Positions 8,756 through 18,012 are shown, counted from the first letter of the stretch. The stretch is 64,000 bases of DNA from Pikeienuella piscinae (GCF_011044155.1 NZ_CP049056.1:930001-994000); one strand, 5' to 3'. The notes: generated by a model not told the origin, from the letters alone. Program-made: numbers and translations.

Positions 8756-10099
8756 TCAATCCTCCCGCTGCGCCCGGCGCCAGACGATATAGGCGGCGGC
8801 GAAACCAGTCAGTCCGGCCAGCGCGAACACGAACTCACGCGGGACTCCGACGACGCCGATCAGAACGGCGGCGAGACCCGCGGAAGTGACCATGCAAAGA
8901 CTGTCGATCACGTTGGAGCAGGCGACGAATTGCCCCTTCCGCCCCTCCGGAGCCTTTACCTGGTATTCGACATTGAGCGGCGTCACATAGAGACCGGCGA
9001 ACATCGCCATGAAGACCAGTGCGCCGAGCACCGGCCACGCGTCGACTCGACCCAGGAACTCCCCAACGGTGAGCAGGCCCTCTCGCCCTTCCAGGCCGGC
9101 GCCGTAATTCCGCACGGCGGCAAGGAAGAAGAGAGAACCGACCGCCATGCCCGCGGCGCCCCAGGGCGCAGTCTTCAGCGTCACGCGCCCCTTGACGATG
9201 ATGCTGTAGAGAACGGCGCCGACAGCGATGCCGACCGAGAAGGAGGTGAGCAGGATGAGCGCCACATCTTCGGACGCCAGTAGGGAAAACTTGGCGATCT
9301 GGAAGATCAGCGAAAGAAACGTCGCCGCCGCGAACCAGAACCAGCCAAGCGCCAGCATCGCGAACATCGCCGGCTTTTCCGGGCGGCATTCGATGAGGAT
9401 CTGCACCATCGCCACCGGCATGACCCAGTTCACCCTGGGCTTCGGCCCCTGCGGCGGCGCGGGCGGCGCGGCGAAGCTGGCGAGCCAGCCGATCACCGCA
9501 ATGGCGACGACGGCGATGGAGATGCCGAGCACGCCGCCTTCGGTCAAAACCAGTTTCGCGCCGAAAATCTGACCGAGCAGGATGGCGAGAAAGGTCGCGC
9601 CCTGGATGAGCCCGTTCGCCGCCGGCATCTCATCGCGCTTCATGTATTGCGGCAGCACGCCGTACTTGATCGGCGCGAAGAACGCCGATTGCGCGCCCAT
9701 CAGGAACATCAGGCAGAAAAGGACTGGCAGGCTTTGCGTCAGATAGGCGACCGCCGCGATCCCCATCAGCACGATCTCGGCGAATTTCACCCAGCGCATC
9801 ATCCGCGCCTTGTCCACCCCGTCAGCGATCTGTCCCGCCGTCGCCGCGCAAACCGCGAAAGGCAGGATATAAAGCCCGGCGGAAATCTGGACATAGGAAT
9901 CAACCTGCCCCTCCGTCAGCATCAGACGGTCGGCCAGTCGATAGGTCAAAAGCGCGACGAACGCGTTCTTGAAGGTCTGATCATTGAAGGCGCCAAAAAA
10001 CTGAACCGCGAAAAGCGGCCAGAACCGGCGCGTTCCGAACAATGCGAACTGGTTTTTCGCAGCCTCGCTCGGCGCGTCCACCGCGATTTCCGAACTCAT
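8756..10099 (-). CDS. MFS transporter, LplT-like (lysophospholipid transporter family)
   Basis: The 447-residue inner-membrane protein has about 12 hydrophobic segments. The N-terminal WPLFAVQFFGAFNDQTFKNA is the signature start of LplT-type major-facilitator proteins, which flip lysophospholipids and usually work with an acyl-ACP synthetase/acyltransferase. That partner is not adjacent here; plsC and an acyl-CoA synthetase lie 5-7 kb away. The ATG at 10099 (MSSEIAVD) is preferred to 10135 because of its position relative to the first helix. Its stop overlaps the open frame upstream of the modE ATG. Confidence 0.82.
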   Translation of the reverse strand: MSSEIAVDAPSEAAKNQFALFGTRRFWPLFAVQFFGAFNDQTFKNAFVALLTYRLADRLMLTEGQVDSYVQISAGLYILPFAVCAATAGQIADGVDKARMMRWVKFAEIVLMGIAAVAYLTQSLPVLFCLMFLMGAQSAFFAPIKYGVLPQYMKRDEMPAANGLIQGATFLAILLGQIFGAKLVLTEGGVLGISIAVVAIAVIGWLASFAAPPAPPQGPKPRVNWVMPVAMVQILIECRPEKPAMFAMLALGWFWFAAATFLSLIFQIAKFSLLASEDVALILLTSFSVGIAVGAVLYSIIVKGRVTLKTAPWGAAGMAVGSLFFLAAVRNYGAGLEGREGLLTVGEFLGRVDAWPVLGALVFMAMFAGLYVTPLNVEYQVKAPEGRKGQFVACSNVIDSLCMVTSAGLAAVLIGVVGVPREFVFALAGLTGFAAAYIVWRRAQRED

Positions 10100-10165
10100 C
10101 GTCCGCCCTCCCCTGCCATAGGGGAGTTTCCGCATGTTCCGCCCCGGGGATCAAGGGAAAGGGAT

Positions 10166-10188
10166 GCGCGGGGGGCTTTCCCCCGCGC
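10166..10188 (-). terminator. Strong hairpin downstream of the DEAD-box helicase
   Basis: GCGCGGGGG-GCTTT-CCCCCGCGC is a perfect 9-bp stem with a 5-base loop. It lies about 40 bases after the helicase stop and before the LplT-like gene. On the minus strand it is followed by a pyrimidine-rich ATCCCTTTCCCTT, weak as a U-tract. Likely a terminator separating the two genes. Confidence 0.55.
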
Positions 10189-10226
10189 CCCGGACGCGCC
10201 CGGACGATATCGCCCGGGCCGCTCCG

Positions 10227-11537
10227 TCAGGCGTTCGCAGACGCCTTGCCAGAGCGCCAGTTGCGATTGCGGCGCGGCTTGCCCTTCGATCCTTCGTCCG
10301 CGCGGCGCTGACGCGGCGCGCCGTTGGATTTGCGCGCTTGCCCGTGCGGGCGCCCGCCGCCACGATTGCCGCCGCCGCGCGAGGGCGGCGCCTCGTCCGG
10401 GCCTTTCGGTCCTTCGCCGACAAGCGCCAGCTTCACGCCGATCAGGCGCTCGATGGCGCGCAGATAACCGCGCTCGGAGGCGTCGCAGAAGCTGACCGCC
10501 TCGCCCTCGGCCCCGGCGCGGGCCGTGCGGCCGATGCGATGGACGTAACTTTCCGGCTCATTCGGCAGATCGTAGTTCACCACATGGGTGACGCCGCCGA
10601 TATCGATGCCGCGCGCCGCGATGTCGGTCGCGACAAGCACCCGGACCGAGCCGGCGGAGAAACGTTTGATCGCCCGCTGGCGGGCGTTCTGGCTCTTGCC
10701 GCCATGAATCGCATCGGCGACCACGCCGGATTTCTCCAGTGTCTCGGCCACCTTGTTGGCGCGGTGCTTGGTGCGGGTGAACAGGATCACCTTGTCCAGG
10801 CTCCTGTCGGCCAGCAGATCGAGAAGCACGTCGTTTTTCGCCTTGCCGTCCATGTGTCGGACCGTCTGCGCGATCCGGTCGACCGGAGTCGCCTGGGGCG
10901 TCACCTCGACGCGCGCGGGTTCGGTCAGGAACTCCGCCGCCAACCGAGCGACCTCGCCCTCCATCGTCGCGGAGAAGAGCAGCGTCTGACGCGCTTTCGG
11001 CGTGCCGCCGACGATGCGTCGAACGTCATGGACAAAGCCCATGTCGAGCATCCGGTCGGCCTCGTCGAGCACAAGATGCTCGACCGCGCCCAGAGAAACA
11101 TGGCGCGACTGGATATGGTCCAGAAGCCGCCCCGGCGTTGCGATGACGATATCGACGCCGCGCGAAAGCGCCTTGATCTGGTTTCCGTGCCCTACGCCGC
11201 CGAAGATCACGGTCTGGAAGAGCCGAAGGTGCTGCGCGTAGCTCCGCATCTCCTCGCCGATCTGGATCGCCAGCTCACGGGTCGGCGCGAGGATCAGCGC
11301 CCGCGGCCCACGGGCGCCGCGCTGCGGCGTCTTGCTCGCGAGCGCATGAAGAATCGGCAGCGCGAAAGCCGCGGTCTTGCCCGTCCCGGTCTGGGCGATG
11401 CCGATCATGTCGCGGCCCTGCATCAGGGCCGGAATCGCTTGCGCCTGGATCGGCGTCGGGATTTCGTAGTCGCGCGATTTAAGAGCGCGAAGAATGGGCT
11501 CGGCGAAGCCGAGCTCCTGAAAGGTCAGTTCTGTCAC
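10227..11537 (-). CDS. rhlE: DEAD-box RNA helicase, RhlE-like
   Basis: An ATP-dependent RNA helicase (436 residues). All core motifs are present in order: Q motif (PTPIQ), AQTGTGKT (I), PTRELA (Ia), TPGRLLD (Ib), DEAD (II), SAT (III), ATDIAARGID (V) and HRIGRTARA (VI). A basic, glycine/arginine-rich tail of about 60 residues probably adds RNA binding. The GTG at 11537 (VTELTFQELGF) fits the family start and has GAAGGA upstream; an earlier in-frame ATG adds an arginine-rich stretch with no family match. Such helicases act in ribosome assembly and RNA decay, often in the cold. Confidence 0.92.
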   Translation of the reverse strand: MTELTFQELGFAEPILRALKSRDYEIPTPIQAQAIPALMQGRDMIGIAQTGTGKTAAFALPILHALASKTPQRGARGPRALILAPTRELAIQIGEEMRSYAQHLRLFQTVIFGGVGHGNQIKALSRGVDIVIATPGRLLDHIQSRHVSLGAVEHLVLDEADRMLDMGFVHDVRRIVGGTPKARQTLLFSATMEGEVARLAAEFLTEPARVEVTPQATPVDRIAQTVRHMDGKAKNDVLLDLLADRSLDKVILFTRTKHRANKVAETLEKSGVVADAIHGGKSQNARQRAIKRFSAGSVRVLVATDIAARGIDIGGVTHVVNYDLPNEPESYVHRIGRTARAGAEGEAVSFCDASERGYLRAIERLIGVKLALVGEGPKGPDEAPPSRGGGNRGGGRPHGQARKSNGAPRQRRADEGSKGKPRRNRNWRSGKASANA

Positions 11538-11746
11538 TTGAAGTCCTTCACCGCCTCGGGCGCATCGCTGTGACGCGGCCCGGCGGGCGGCCCGTTCCGG
11601 GCGCAGCCGGTAGAGGCGGATTTTTCGAGGGCCTCGCCCGCGACCGGTCTCCACCCATCGAGTTCGACAGGGACAGGACGTTGCGCCATCGCGGGGTCAG
11701 GCGTGTGGGAGGGCAAATGCGCCCTTTGCCCCGATAAGTCAACAGT

Positions 11747-11767
11747 GCTGACAAAACTCTTGTCAGC
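11747..11767. promoter_or_regulatory. Inverted repeat upstream of the LysE-family gene
   Basis: GCTGACA-AAACTCT-TGTCAGC is an exact 7-bp inverted repeat with a 7-base spacer. It lies 42 bases before the LysE-family ATG, in the 272-base gap between two divergent genes. The symmetry suggests an operator for a dimeric regulator, or a hairpin; no regulator is assigned. Confidence 0.35.
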
Positions 11768-11809
11768 GACTCGGCGCCGCGGGCAGTGTGCCGGTCCCGG
11801 AGGAAATCG

Positions 11810-12400
11810 ATGTCCACATTTGCGCTCGCGGTGTTTTTTCTGCTGATCTCGCCCGGTCCGGGCGTGCTGACGACCGCCGGCGTCGGTTCCGGATTCGGCT
11901 ATCGGCCGGGACTGCGTTTCGTCGCCGGGCTGTTCATCGGCACCAATCTCGTCGCGTTCGCGGTCATTTCCGGGCTCGCAGCCGTCGCGCTTTCGGTCCC
12001 GGAGGTGCGGGTGGCGCTGGTCTGGGCTTCGGCCGCGTTCTTTGTCTGGCTGGCGGCGCGGATCGCGCTTTCGGGGGCGCGGATCGGCTTCATCGAAAGC
12101 GCATCCGCGCCGGGATTCATCGGTGGACTTCTCCTTCAATTCATAAATCCGAAAGCCTACGCGGTGAACAATCTGCTCTTTTCAGGCTATGCGTTCTGGC
12201 CTGAGAGCCTGGCCGTGGAAGTCGTGATCAAGCTGCTGATCCTCAACGCGATCTGGATCCCGGTGCACCTGGCATGGCTGGGCGCCGGGGTCGCGCTGAA
12301 GCGACTCGATCTTTCCCCGGGCGCGCAACGGGCGATCAATCTCGCCATGGCGTTTTCACTTCTCGCCGTCGTCGCGCTCGCGGCGCTTTCGGAACGGTGA
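11810..12400 (+). CDS. LysE/RhtB family exporter
   Basis: This 196-residue inner-membrane protein of the LysE/RhtB family exports amino acids or similar small solutes. The N-terminal LISPGPGVLTTAGVGSGFGYRPG is the conserved family motif and about six hydrophobic segments follow. The segment FINPKAYAVNNLLFSGYAF is the usual second conserved region. ATG at 11810 is preceded by GGAGGAAA, a strong ribosome-binding site. The substrate is unknown. Confidence 0.85.
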   Translation: MSTFALAVFFLLISPGPGVLTTAGVGSGFGYRPGLRFVAGLFIGTNLVAFAVISGLAAVALSVPEVRVALVWASAAFFVWLAARIALSGARIGFIESASAPGFIGGLLLQFINPKAYAVNNLLFSGYAFWPESLAVEVVIKLLILNAIWIPVHLAWLGAGVALKRLDLSPGAQRAINLAMAFSLLAVVALAALSER

Positions 12401-12406
12401 GGCGAG

Positions 12407-13012
12407 CTAACCGCCGACAAGCCCGGCGAGCGCCGCGCGCCCCTGGTCGACCAGATCGGCGTAGGCCGCGAGCGGCGCGTCGGCCGAGGGGACAAGATCG
12501 GCGATCTCCGCCCGCTTCACATAAATCGCGAAGAGGATCAGCGCGAGAACCGCAACCGTCGCGAAACCGGCGAGAAAGGCGGCCCCGGCGCGCGGCCCGT
12601 GGTCGGCGTCCTCACCGGCGCGCAGCGAAGCGGCGAATTCGTCCGGCGCCATGGCCAGCAGCCGGCGTTCCTCGGACAGGTTCCGCGCCGCGCGCGCATC
12701 TTCCGAGCGGGCCGCCTCGCCCGGTTCGCCCTCTATCGCCGGCGGCTCAGGCGCGGTGATCGGGCGCTCAGGCTCAGGCGGAAGCACGGCGTCCCGGTCC
12801 GTCTCACGCCCCGACGCGCGCAGCATCTCGCGCTCGCGGGCGGCGGTCCTGGCGGCGTCCACGGCCGCCGCGGCTTCGGCGACGCTGGCGACGGGCGCCT
12901 CCTGGAACCACTCCTTCGCACAGCTGGCGCATCGGACCCTCCGGCCGCGCGCGCCGATCGCCCCAGGCTCGATTTCATATTCCGCCGCGCAGGACGGGCA
13001 AGTCAGACGCAT
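12407..13012 (-). CDS. Zinc-ribbon (MJ0042-type) single-pass membrane protein
   Basis: The 201-residue protein starts with a zinc ribbon, MRLTCPSCAAEYEIE with a second pair in VRCASCAKEW, giving CxxC...CxxC within 35 residues. A long low-complexity acidic/proline linker follows, then one hydrophobic helix around residues 143-163 (AGAAFLAGFATVAVLALILFAIYV) and a short C-terminal tail. ATG at 13012 starts exactly at the ribbon. It is divergent from ftsE, which it flanks in many relatives; a role in envelope or division regulation is only a guess. Confidence 0.78.
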   Translation of the reverse strand: MRLTCPSCAAEYEIEPGAIGARGRRVRCASCAKEWFQEAPVASVAEAAAAVDAARTAAREREMLRASGRETDRDAVLPPEPERPITAPEPPAIEGEPGEAARSEDARAARNLSEERRLLAMAPDEFAASLRAGEDADHGPRAGAAFLAGFATVAVLALILFAIYVKRAEIADLVPSADAPLAAYADLVDQGRAALAGLVGG

Positions 13013-13196
13013 GTGCTGTTCCGGTCCCTCTGGTTTGCGCCGCCACCCGGCCCGCTCCGAACTTATAACGCGCCGCGCGACGCGCGCCAAGCAAGCCCCC
13101 GCGCGCCCGTTCAATCTCGACGTCGAGGGGGCGTTGTCACGCGCTTCCGGCTTTGCGATTGTCGCGCCGCGCGAAGCAGGATGAAAGCCGGAACGG

Positions 13197-13868
13197 ATGA
13201 TCGAATTCAGGGCGGCGGGGTTCAGTTACGGCGAGAACGCGGTGCTTTCCGACGTCACGCTCACGCTCAGCGCCGGCTCGATGCACTTTCTTGCCGGGCG
13301 GTCCGGCGCCGGAAAGACCACGGTGCTGCGGCTGATTTACCTCGCGCTTCGTCCCGATACCGGGGAGGTTCGCGTCTTCGATCGCGACACCTCCGCCATT
13401 CCACGTCGCGAGGAGCCGGCCATTCGGCGGCGGATGGGCGTCGTCCTGCAGGATTGCGACCTGATCGACCACATGACGGTGCTGGAGAACATCTCGCTTC
13501 CGCTTCGCCTACCAGGGCGGGAGATCCGGCCCGCGCAGGAACTTCGGGAACTCGGCGCCTGGGTCGGGCTTGGCAAGCGGCTCGGCGCGCGCCCGGCCGA
13601 GTTGTCGTCGGGCGAACGCCAGCGCGCCGCGATCGCACGCGCCGTCGTCGCATCACCCGACCTCATCATCGCGGACGAGCCGACCGGAAATGTCGACGCA
13701 GACACCGCGGAGCGCATCATGTCGCTCTTCATCGAGTTGAACCGTCTTGGAAAAACCGTGGTGATCGCGACTCACGACCTCAACCTGATGCGCGCGGCGC
13801 AGGGCATGAGCGCGCATGTCCTCAAGGTCGAGAACGGGCGCATTTTTCGTTCCGGGGCGCCGCTATGA
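13197..13868 (+). CDS. ftsE: Cell division ATP-binding protein FtsE
   Basis: The cytoplasmic ATPase (223 residues) of the FtsEX complex, which activates periplasmic peptidoglycan hydrolases during septation. It has Walker A GRSGAGKTT at residues 35-43, the Q-loop VVLQDCDLI, signature LSSGERQRAAIARAV, Walker B LIIADEPTGNVD and H-loop ATHD. The DEPTGNVD sequence is diagnostic for FtsE/LolD-type ATPases. The stop overlaps the ftsX start by four bases (ATGA). Confidence 0.93.
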   Translation: MIEFRAAGFSYGENAVLSDVTLTLSAGSMHFLAGRSGAGKTTVLRLIYLALRPDTGEVRVFDRDTSAIPRREEPAIRRRMGVVLQDCDLIDHMTVLENISLPLRLPGREIRPAQELRELGAWVGLGKRLGARPAELSSGERQRAAIARAVVASPDLIIADEPTGNVDADTAERIMSLFIELNRLGKTVVIATHDLNLMRAAQGMSAHVLKVENGRIFRSGAPL

Positions 13869-14767
13869 ACGCGCTCCGCCTAGTTCAGGGCGCGCTGAGC
13901 GCGAAGGCGCCGCCCATCGCGCCCCGCGCGCGCGTGATCGGCGGGCTGATCGCGCTGGTCGCCGCGGCGACGGGGTTTCTCGCCGCTGCGGGAGCGTTGA
14001 CCGGCTTCGCCGCTGACCGGATCGCCGGGCGCTGGTCGGCGGAGCTTTCGGCCGTGGCCACCGTGCGCGTCTCCGCGCCCGCAGAGGGAGACACGGACGC
14101 GATCGCGCTCTCCGCGCTCGCGGTGCTGGAAAGCACGCCAGGCGTCGCCTCGGCCCATCTCCTCTCGGAGGCGGAGAGCCGCGCCCTGCTCTCGCCCTGG
14201 CTCGGGCCCGACGCCGATATCGCGGCCCTGCCCGTCCCGGCGCTGATCGATGTCCAGCTTGAGCCGGGCGGCCCCGACGTGGAAGAAGTGCGCCGGCGCC
14301 TGGCGCTCGACGCGCCGGGGGCCGTCTGGGACGATCATCGGGAATGGCGCGCGCCGCTGATCGTCGCCGCGCGCGGTCTGCGGCGGGCGGCGGCGGCGGG
14401 TGTTCTGCTTTCCACCGGCGCTCTCGCCGCAATGGTGGCCGTAGCGGCCACGGCGACGCTCTGGTCCGGTTCCGGCGTGGTCAGGACGCTGAAACTCATC
14501 GGCGCCGAGGATCGTTTCATCTCCCGCGCCTTCGAGCGCCCGTTCGCGCTACGCGCCGCGATCGGCGCGGGACTGGGCGCGCTGGTCGCGGCGCTGATCG
14601 CCGCCAACATGCCGCCGGTCGAAGGGATCGAGAATTTCACCGCGGGCGGGCTTGGCGCGGACTGGCGCGTTATCCTGATCACGCCTTTCGCGGCCGCGTT
14701 GATCGCCGGGCTGACCGCGCTCGGCGCGACGCGGGCGGCGGCGCATTTCGTGCTGCGCGGGAGGTGA
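13865..14767 (+). CDS. ftsX: Cell division protein FtsX
   Basis: The 300-residue membrane partner of FtsE. A hydrophobic helix at about residues 25-50 is followed by a periplasmic domain (about 50-165) and three C-terminal helices, the FtsX topology. The motif VVRTLKLIGAEDRFISRAFERPF is the conserved cytoplasmic loop before the third helix. It starts inside the ftsE stop codon and ends four bases before plsC. Confidence 0.9.
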   Translation: MNALRLVQGALSAKAPPIAPRARVIGGLIALVAAATGFLAAAGALTGFAADRIAGRWSAELSAVATVRVSAPAEGDTDAIALSALAVLESTPGVASAHLLSEAESRALLSPWLGPDADIAALPVPALIDVQLEPGGPDVEEVRRRLALDAPGAVWDDHREWRAPLIVAARGLRRAAAAGVLLSTGALAAMVAVAATATLWSGSGVVRTLKLIGAEDRFISRAFERPFALRAAIGAGLGALVAALIAANMPPVEGIENFTAGGLGADWRVILITPFAAALIAGLTALGATRAAAHFVLRGR

Positions 14768-14771
14768 GACG

Positions 14772-15494
14772 GTGCGCTTTCTGCGCTCGGTCCTGTTCTT
14801 CTTCTGGCTCTACGGACTCATGGCTGTCTTCGGGCTTTTCTTTCTGCCGATGGCGATCTGGTCTCGCGCGGGCGCCTATTTCGGCATCCGGGTTTACCTT
14901 CGCTGCGTATTCTGGGGACTTCGCGTTTTCTGCGGCCTCACCGCGGAGACCCGCGGCCCGATCCCTCAGGGAGACGTGCTGATCGCCGCGAAGCATCAAA
15001 GCTTCCTCGATGTTCTCGTTCTTCTTCGCGATCTTCCGGCGGCGCGGTTCGTGATGAAGCGGAGCCTGATCTGGGCGCCGATGCTGGGGTTCTACGCGCT
15101 GCGAATCGGCGCCAGCCCGGTGACGCGCGGGCGGGGATGGGCGTCGGTCGGCGAGATGATGCGCGAGATCGAGCGGCGGCGCGACCTCGACGGACAGCTT
15201 GTGATCTTTCCCCAGGGAACAAGAGTGAAGCCGGGGGAGAAAGCGCCCTACAAGCCCGGATCGCACCTCGTTTACCGGACCTACGGCCTGCCTTGCATTC
15301 CAGCCGCCGCGAACACCGGGCATTTCTGGCCGCGCCGCGGCGTCGCCCGCAAGCCGGGCGTCGCGGTGATCGAGTTCATGGAGCCATTGCCCGAAGGCCT
15401 GTCGCCTTCAGAATTCGTCGCGGCCCTTGAAGAGCGGATCGAGCCGGCCACCGAACGGCTGGCGAAAGAAGCCCGCGACCTGTGGCGCGCCTGA
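14772..15494 (+). CDS. plsC: 1-acyl-sn-glycerol-3-phosphate acyltransferase
   Basis: The product (240 residues) makes phosphatidic acid by acylating lysophosphatidic acid at the inner membrane. The catalytic H-x4-D motif is visible in AAKHQSFLDVLV and the glycerophosphate-binding block in VIFPQGTRVKPGE. Two N-terminal hydrophobic segments anchor it. GTG at 14772 is the start, coupled closely to ftsX (four-base gap). The ftsE-ftsX-plsC order is common in alphaproteobacteria. Confidence 0.93.
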   Translation: MRFLRSVLFFFWLYGLMAVFGLFFLPMAIWSRAGAYFGIRVYLRCVFWGLRVFCGLTAETRGPIPQGDVLIAAKHQSFLDVLVLLRDLPAARFVMKRSLIWAPMLGFYALRIGASPVTRGRGWASVGEMMREIERRRDLDGQLVIFPQGTRVKPGEKAPYKPGSHLVYRTYGLPCIPAAANTGHFWPRRGVARKPGVAVIEFMEPLPEGLSPSEFVAALEERIEPATERLAKEARDLWRA

Positions 15495-15688
15495 GGCGGT
15501 CGGAAGGCTCCGGCCGATGGAAACACCTGACCCGGCGCGTGTCCCGCCAACCGTCACGGAGAAGTCGACGGGCCGCGCCAGTTCTCGCGGGGTTTTCAGC
15601 ATACCGCAGATCCGGCCGGCGGCGGAAACCGGACCCGCCGCTCAGCCGGATCATTCACGAACCGCGCCGCCGGGCTGATCCGGAACGC

Positions 15689-17563
15689 TCAGGCCGCACG
15701 CGCCCAGGGACGGGGAAACCGGCCGAGAGCGGCGGTGATCGCCTCGTCCTCGCCTCCGGAGACGATCGCCGTCAGCCCTGTCTCCTTGCTGTCGACCACA
15801 TCCACGACCTCCCCCCCGACGCCCGCCTTGTCCAGCGCCGCGGCGTAGATCCGCCGGATCGCGGCGCGCCTGAGGTCAGGCTTGAACACCTTCCCGACCG
15901 CCGTTTTCGGCAGTTCCTCCATCACCTCGACATATTTTGGAATCGCCGCGGGTTCGGAAATGTGCTCGGCCACATAGGCGACCAGCTCTTCGCCGGTCAC
16001 GCTGGCGCCTTCCTTCAACTCGACATAAGCGGAGGGCACCTCTCCGGCGTGCGCGTCGGGCTGGCCGATGGCGCCCACGAACGCGACGGCCGGATGAGCC
16101 ATCAGCGCCTCCTCGATCACCGCCGGATCGATATTATGGCCGCCCCGAATGATCAGATCCTTCGCCCTGCCGGTGATCCAGAGATAACCGTCGGCGTCGA
16201 ACTTCCCGAGGTCGCCGGTGCGCAGATGCCCGCCTGTGGCGAAAACCCCGTCGTTCCGCCTCGCGTCGGTATAGCCGGGGAATGTCCCGGGATTGAGCAC
16301 GCAGATCTCACCAATCTCATCGACCCCGCATTCCCTCTTGATCGAACCGTCCGGCGCGCAGTCGAGGATCTTCACATCCGTATACGGGAAGGGAATGCCG
16401 ACGGAGCCGATCTTCTTCTCCCCGTGCGGCGGGTTGGCGGAGATGACGCAGGTCGCCTCGGTCATGCCGTAGCCTTCGAGGATGTTCACTCCCGTCGCCT
16501 TCTCGAATTGGCGAAAGAGTTCGTGCGGCAGCGGCGCGGAGCCGCAGAACGCGCTCTTGAGGCTGCTGACGTCGGCGTTGATCGGGCGCTGCATCAGGGC
16601 CGACGCCGCGGTCGGCACCATGATCATGAAGGTAACGCCCCAGCGCTCCACCAGCTTCCAGAAATTGTCGAAAACGCCATCACCGCGATATCCCTGCGGC
16701 GTCGGCATCACCATATGGGCGCCGGTCGTGACGCACGCCATCAGAACCGGATAGGCGGCGAACACATGGAACATCGGCAGCGGGCAAAGCAGGACGTCGT
16801 CCGGCGTCGCCAGCACCGCATCCGCCACCCAGCCGTTATAGAGCGCTCCGCCATGATTGTGTTGCGCGACCTTCGGCATGCCGGTGGTTCCGCCGGTGTG
16901 GAAATAGGCGCAGATCGTGTCCCGCGTCGCCTCGTTGGGGAACTTCAGCGTCGCGTCTTCCTTCGCCATCTCCGCGTTGAAATCGGCGACGCGCACGCCC
17001 TTCGGCCAGTTCGCCTTCGGGCGGATCAGCGGCACGATCCAGGAAAGTGGCGGCGTCAGGTAGCGTTTCAGATCGACCGTCAGCACATGCTTCACGTTCG
17101 GGGCCAAAGACAGCGCTTTCGCCGCCTTCTCCGCCACGTCGGTTTTCGGGAAGGGCGCCAGCGTGACCAGAACCTTGGCCCCGGTTTCGGCCAGGATCTC
17201 GCCGATCTGCTCCGCTTTCAGAAGCGGATTGATCGGGCTCACGATCCCCGCCGTCATTCCGCCAAGAAGCGCGATCGCCGCTTCGTTCGCGTTCGGCAGC
17301 AGATAGGCGACCACATCGTTCGGGCCGACGCCGAGGTCGCGGAAAAGATTCGCGGCCTGCGCCGTCCGGCCCTTGAGCGTGGACCACGAGAGGGTTTCCG
17401 CCTTGTCCTTCTCCCCGCTCTTGATCTGGAAGCTGAGCGCCGGGCGCGGTCCGTGCCGCGATGCGGTCTCCGCCAGCCGCTCGAACACGTTGTTCACTGT
17501 AATCCGTTCGGCAAACGGAGCCGTCTCGAACGCGTGCTTGTCGGCTAAGGTGGCGTAACTCAT
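15689..17563 (-). CDS. Acyl-CoA synthetase (AMP-forming)
   Basis: A 624-residue ANL-family ligase that activates a carboxylic acid with ATP and CoA. The AMP-binding P-loop-like motif is YFHTGGTTGMPKVA, the adenine-binding block is EGYGMTEATCV, and the hinge/C-terminal region reads GDLGKFDADGYLWITGRAKDLII with the catalytic lysine in KTAVGKVFKPDLR. Long length and the PTAASALMQRP region suggest a fatty-acyl substrate, but chain length is not determinable. ATG at 17563 (MSYATLADKHAF) has a GGGAGGAGAACGGG leader. It is convergent with plsC. Confidence 0.88.
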   Translation of the reverse strand: MSYATLADKHAFETAPFAERITVNNVFERLAETASRHGPRPALSFQIKSGEKDKAETLSWSTLKGRTAQAANLFRDLGVGPNDVVAYLLPNANEAAIALLGGMTAGIVSPINPLLKAEQIGEILAETGAKVLVTLAPFPKTDVAEKAAKALSLAPNVKHVLTVDLKRYLTPPLSWIVPLIRPKANWPKGVRVADFNAEMAKEDATLKFPNEATRDTICAYFHTGGTTGMPKVAQHNHGGALYNGWVADAVLATPDDVLLCPLPMFHVFAAYPVLMACVTTGAHMVMPTPQGYRGDGVFDNFWKLVERWGVTFMIMVPTAASALMQRPINADVSSLKSAFCGSAPLPHELFRQFEKATGVNILEGYGMTEATCVISANPPHGEKKIGSVGIPFPYTDVKILDCAPDGSIKRECGVDEIGEICVLNPGTFPGYTDARRNDGVFATGGHLRTGDLGKFDADGYLWITGRAKDLIIRGGHNIDPAVIEEALMAHPAVAFVGAIGQPDAHAGEVPSAYVELKEGASVTGEELVAYVAEHISEPAAIPKYVEVMEELPKTAVGKVFKPDLRRAAIRRIYAAALDKAGVGGEVVDVVDSKETGLTAIVSGGEDEAITAALGRFPRPWARAA

Positions 17564-17663
17564 CCCGTTCTCCTCCCCCGGCGCGCGGACGGCGCCTGCT
17601 TTCCCGAAGATGAGGATGCGCGGGTCAGCAATAGGTCGCAAGGGTGGAAAGCACCCGCCGCAA

Positions 17664-17680
17664 GGGCGTCAGACACGCCC
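17664..17680 (-). terminator. Hairpin immediately after hspQ
   Basis: GGGCGT-CAGAC-ACGCCC is a perfect 6-bp stem with a 5-base loop, beginning three bases past the hspQ stop codon on the minus strand. The position fits a terminator, though no run of U follows. Confidence 0.45.
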
Positions 17681-17682
17681 GG

Positions 17683-18012
17683 TCAGTGCCGGTAAGTCGG
17701 CTCGACCTCGTACTGCCCGCCTTCGAGCACGCCGAACATCTCGCCGACTTCCGGATGATCGACCGGCTCGCCGGAATCGTCTGGAAGGAGGTTCTGCTCA
17801 GAGACATAGGCCACGTAGTAGCTCGTGTCGTTCTCCGCGAAAAGATGATAGAAGGGCTGATCCTTCCGCGGTCGATTTTCCTCGGGGATGGAATCCCACC
17901 ACTCCTCGGTGTTGGAGAACACCGGATCAACGTCGAATATGACGCCGCGGAAGGGATGCACGCGATGCTGCACAACCTGCCCGATCCGGAATTTCGCCGA
18001 CGCCCGTATCAT
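17683..18012 (-). CDS. hspQ: Heat shock protein HspQ
   Basis: The 109-residue cytosolic protein matches HspQ (YccV family), a Lon protease adaptor and allosteric activator. Conserved blocks seen are KFRIGQVVQHRVHPFRGVIFDVDP, WYxSIPEENRP-like WWDSIPEENRPRKDQPFYHLFAEN, and YVSEQNLLPD. Length is normal. Upstream, about 110 bases on, the IS1-type element has inserted, so its promoter region may have been shortened or left intact just inside that gap. Confidence 0.93.
   Translation of the reverse strand: MIRASAKFRIGQVVQHRVHPFRGVIFDVDPVFSNTEEWWDSIPEENRPRKDQPFYHLFAENDTSYYVAYVSEQNLLPDDSGEPVDHPEVGEMFGVLEGGQYEVEPTYRH

Noticed and set aside
12599-13864. N-terminal extension of the ftsX frame
   Set aside because: It runs through the antisense of the zinc-ribbon gene and through ftsE in another frame; FtsX clearly starts at 13865.
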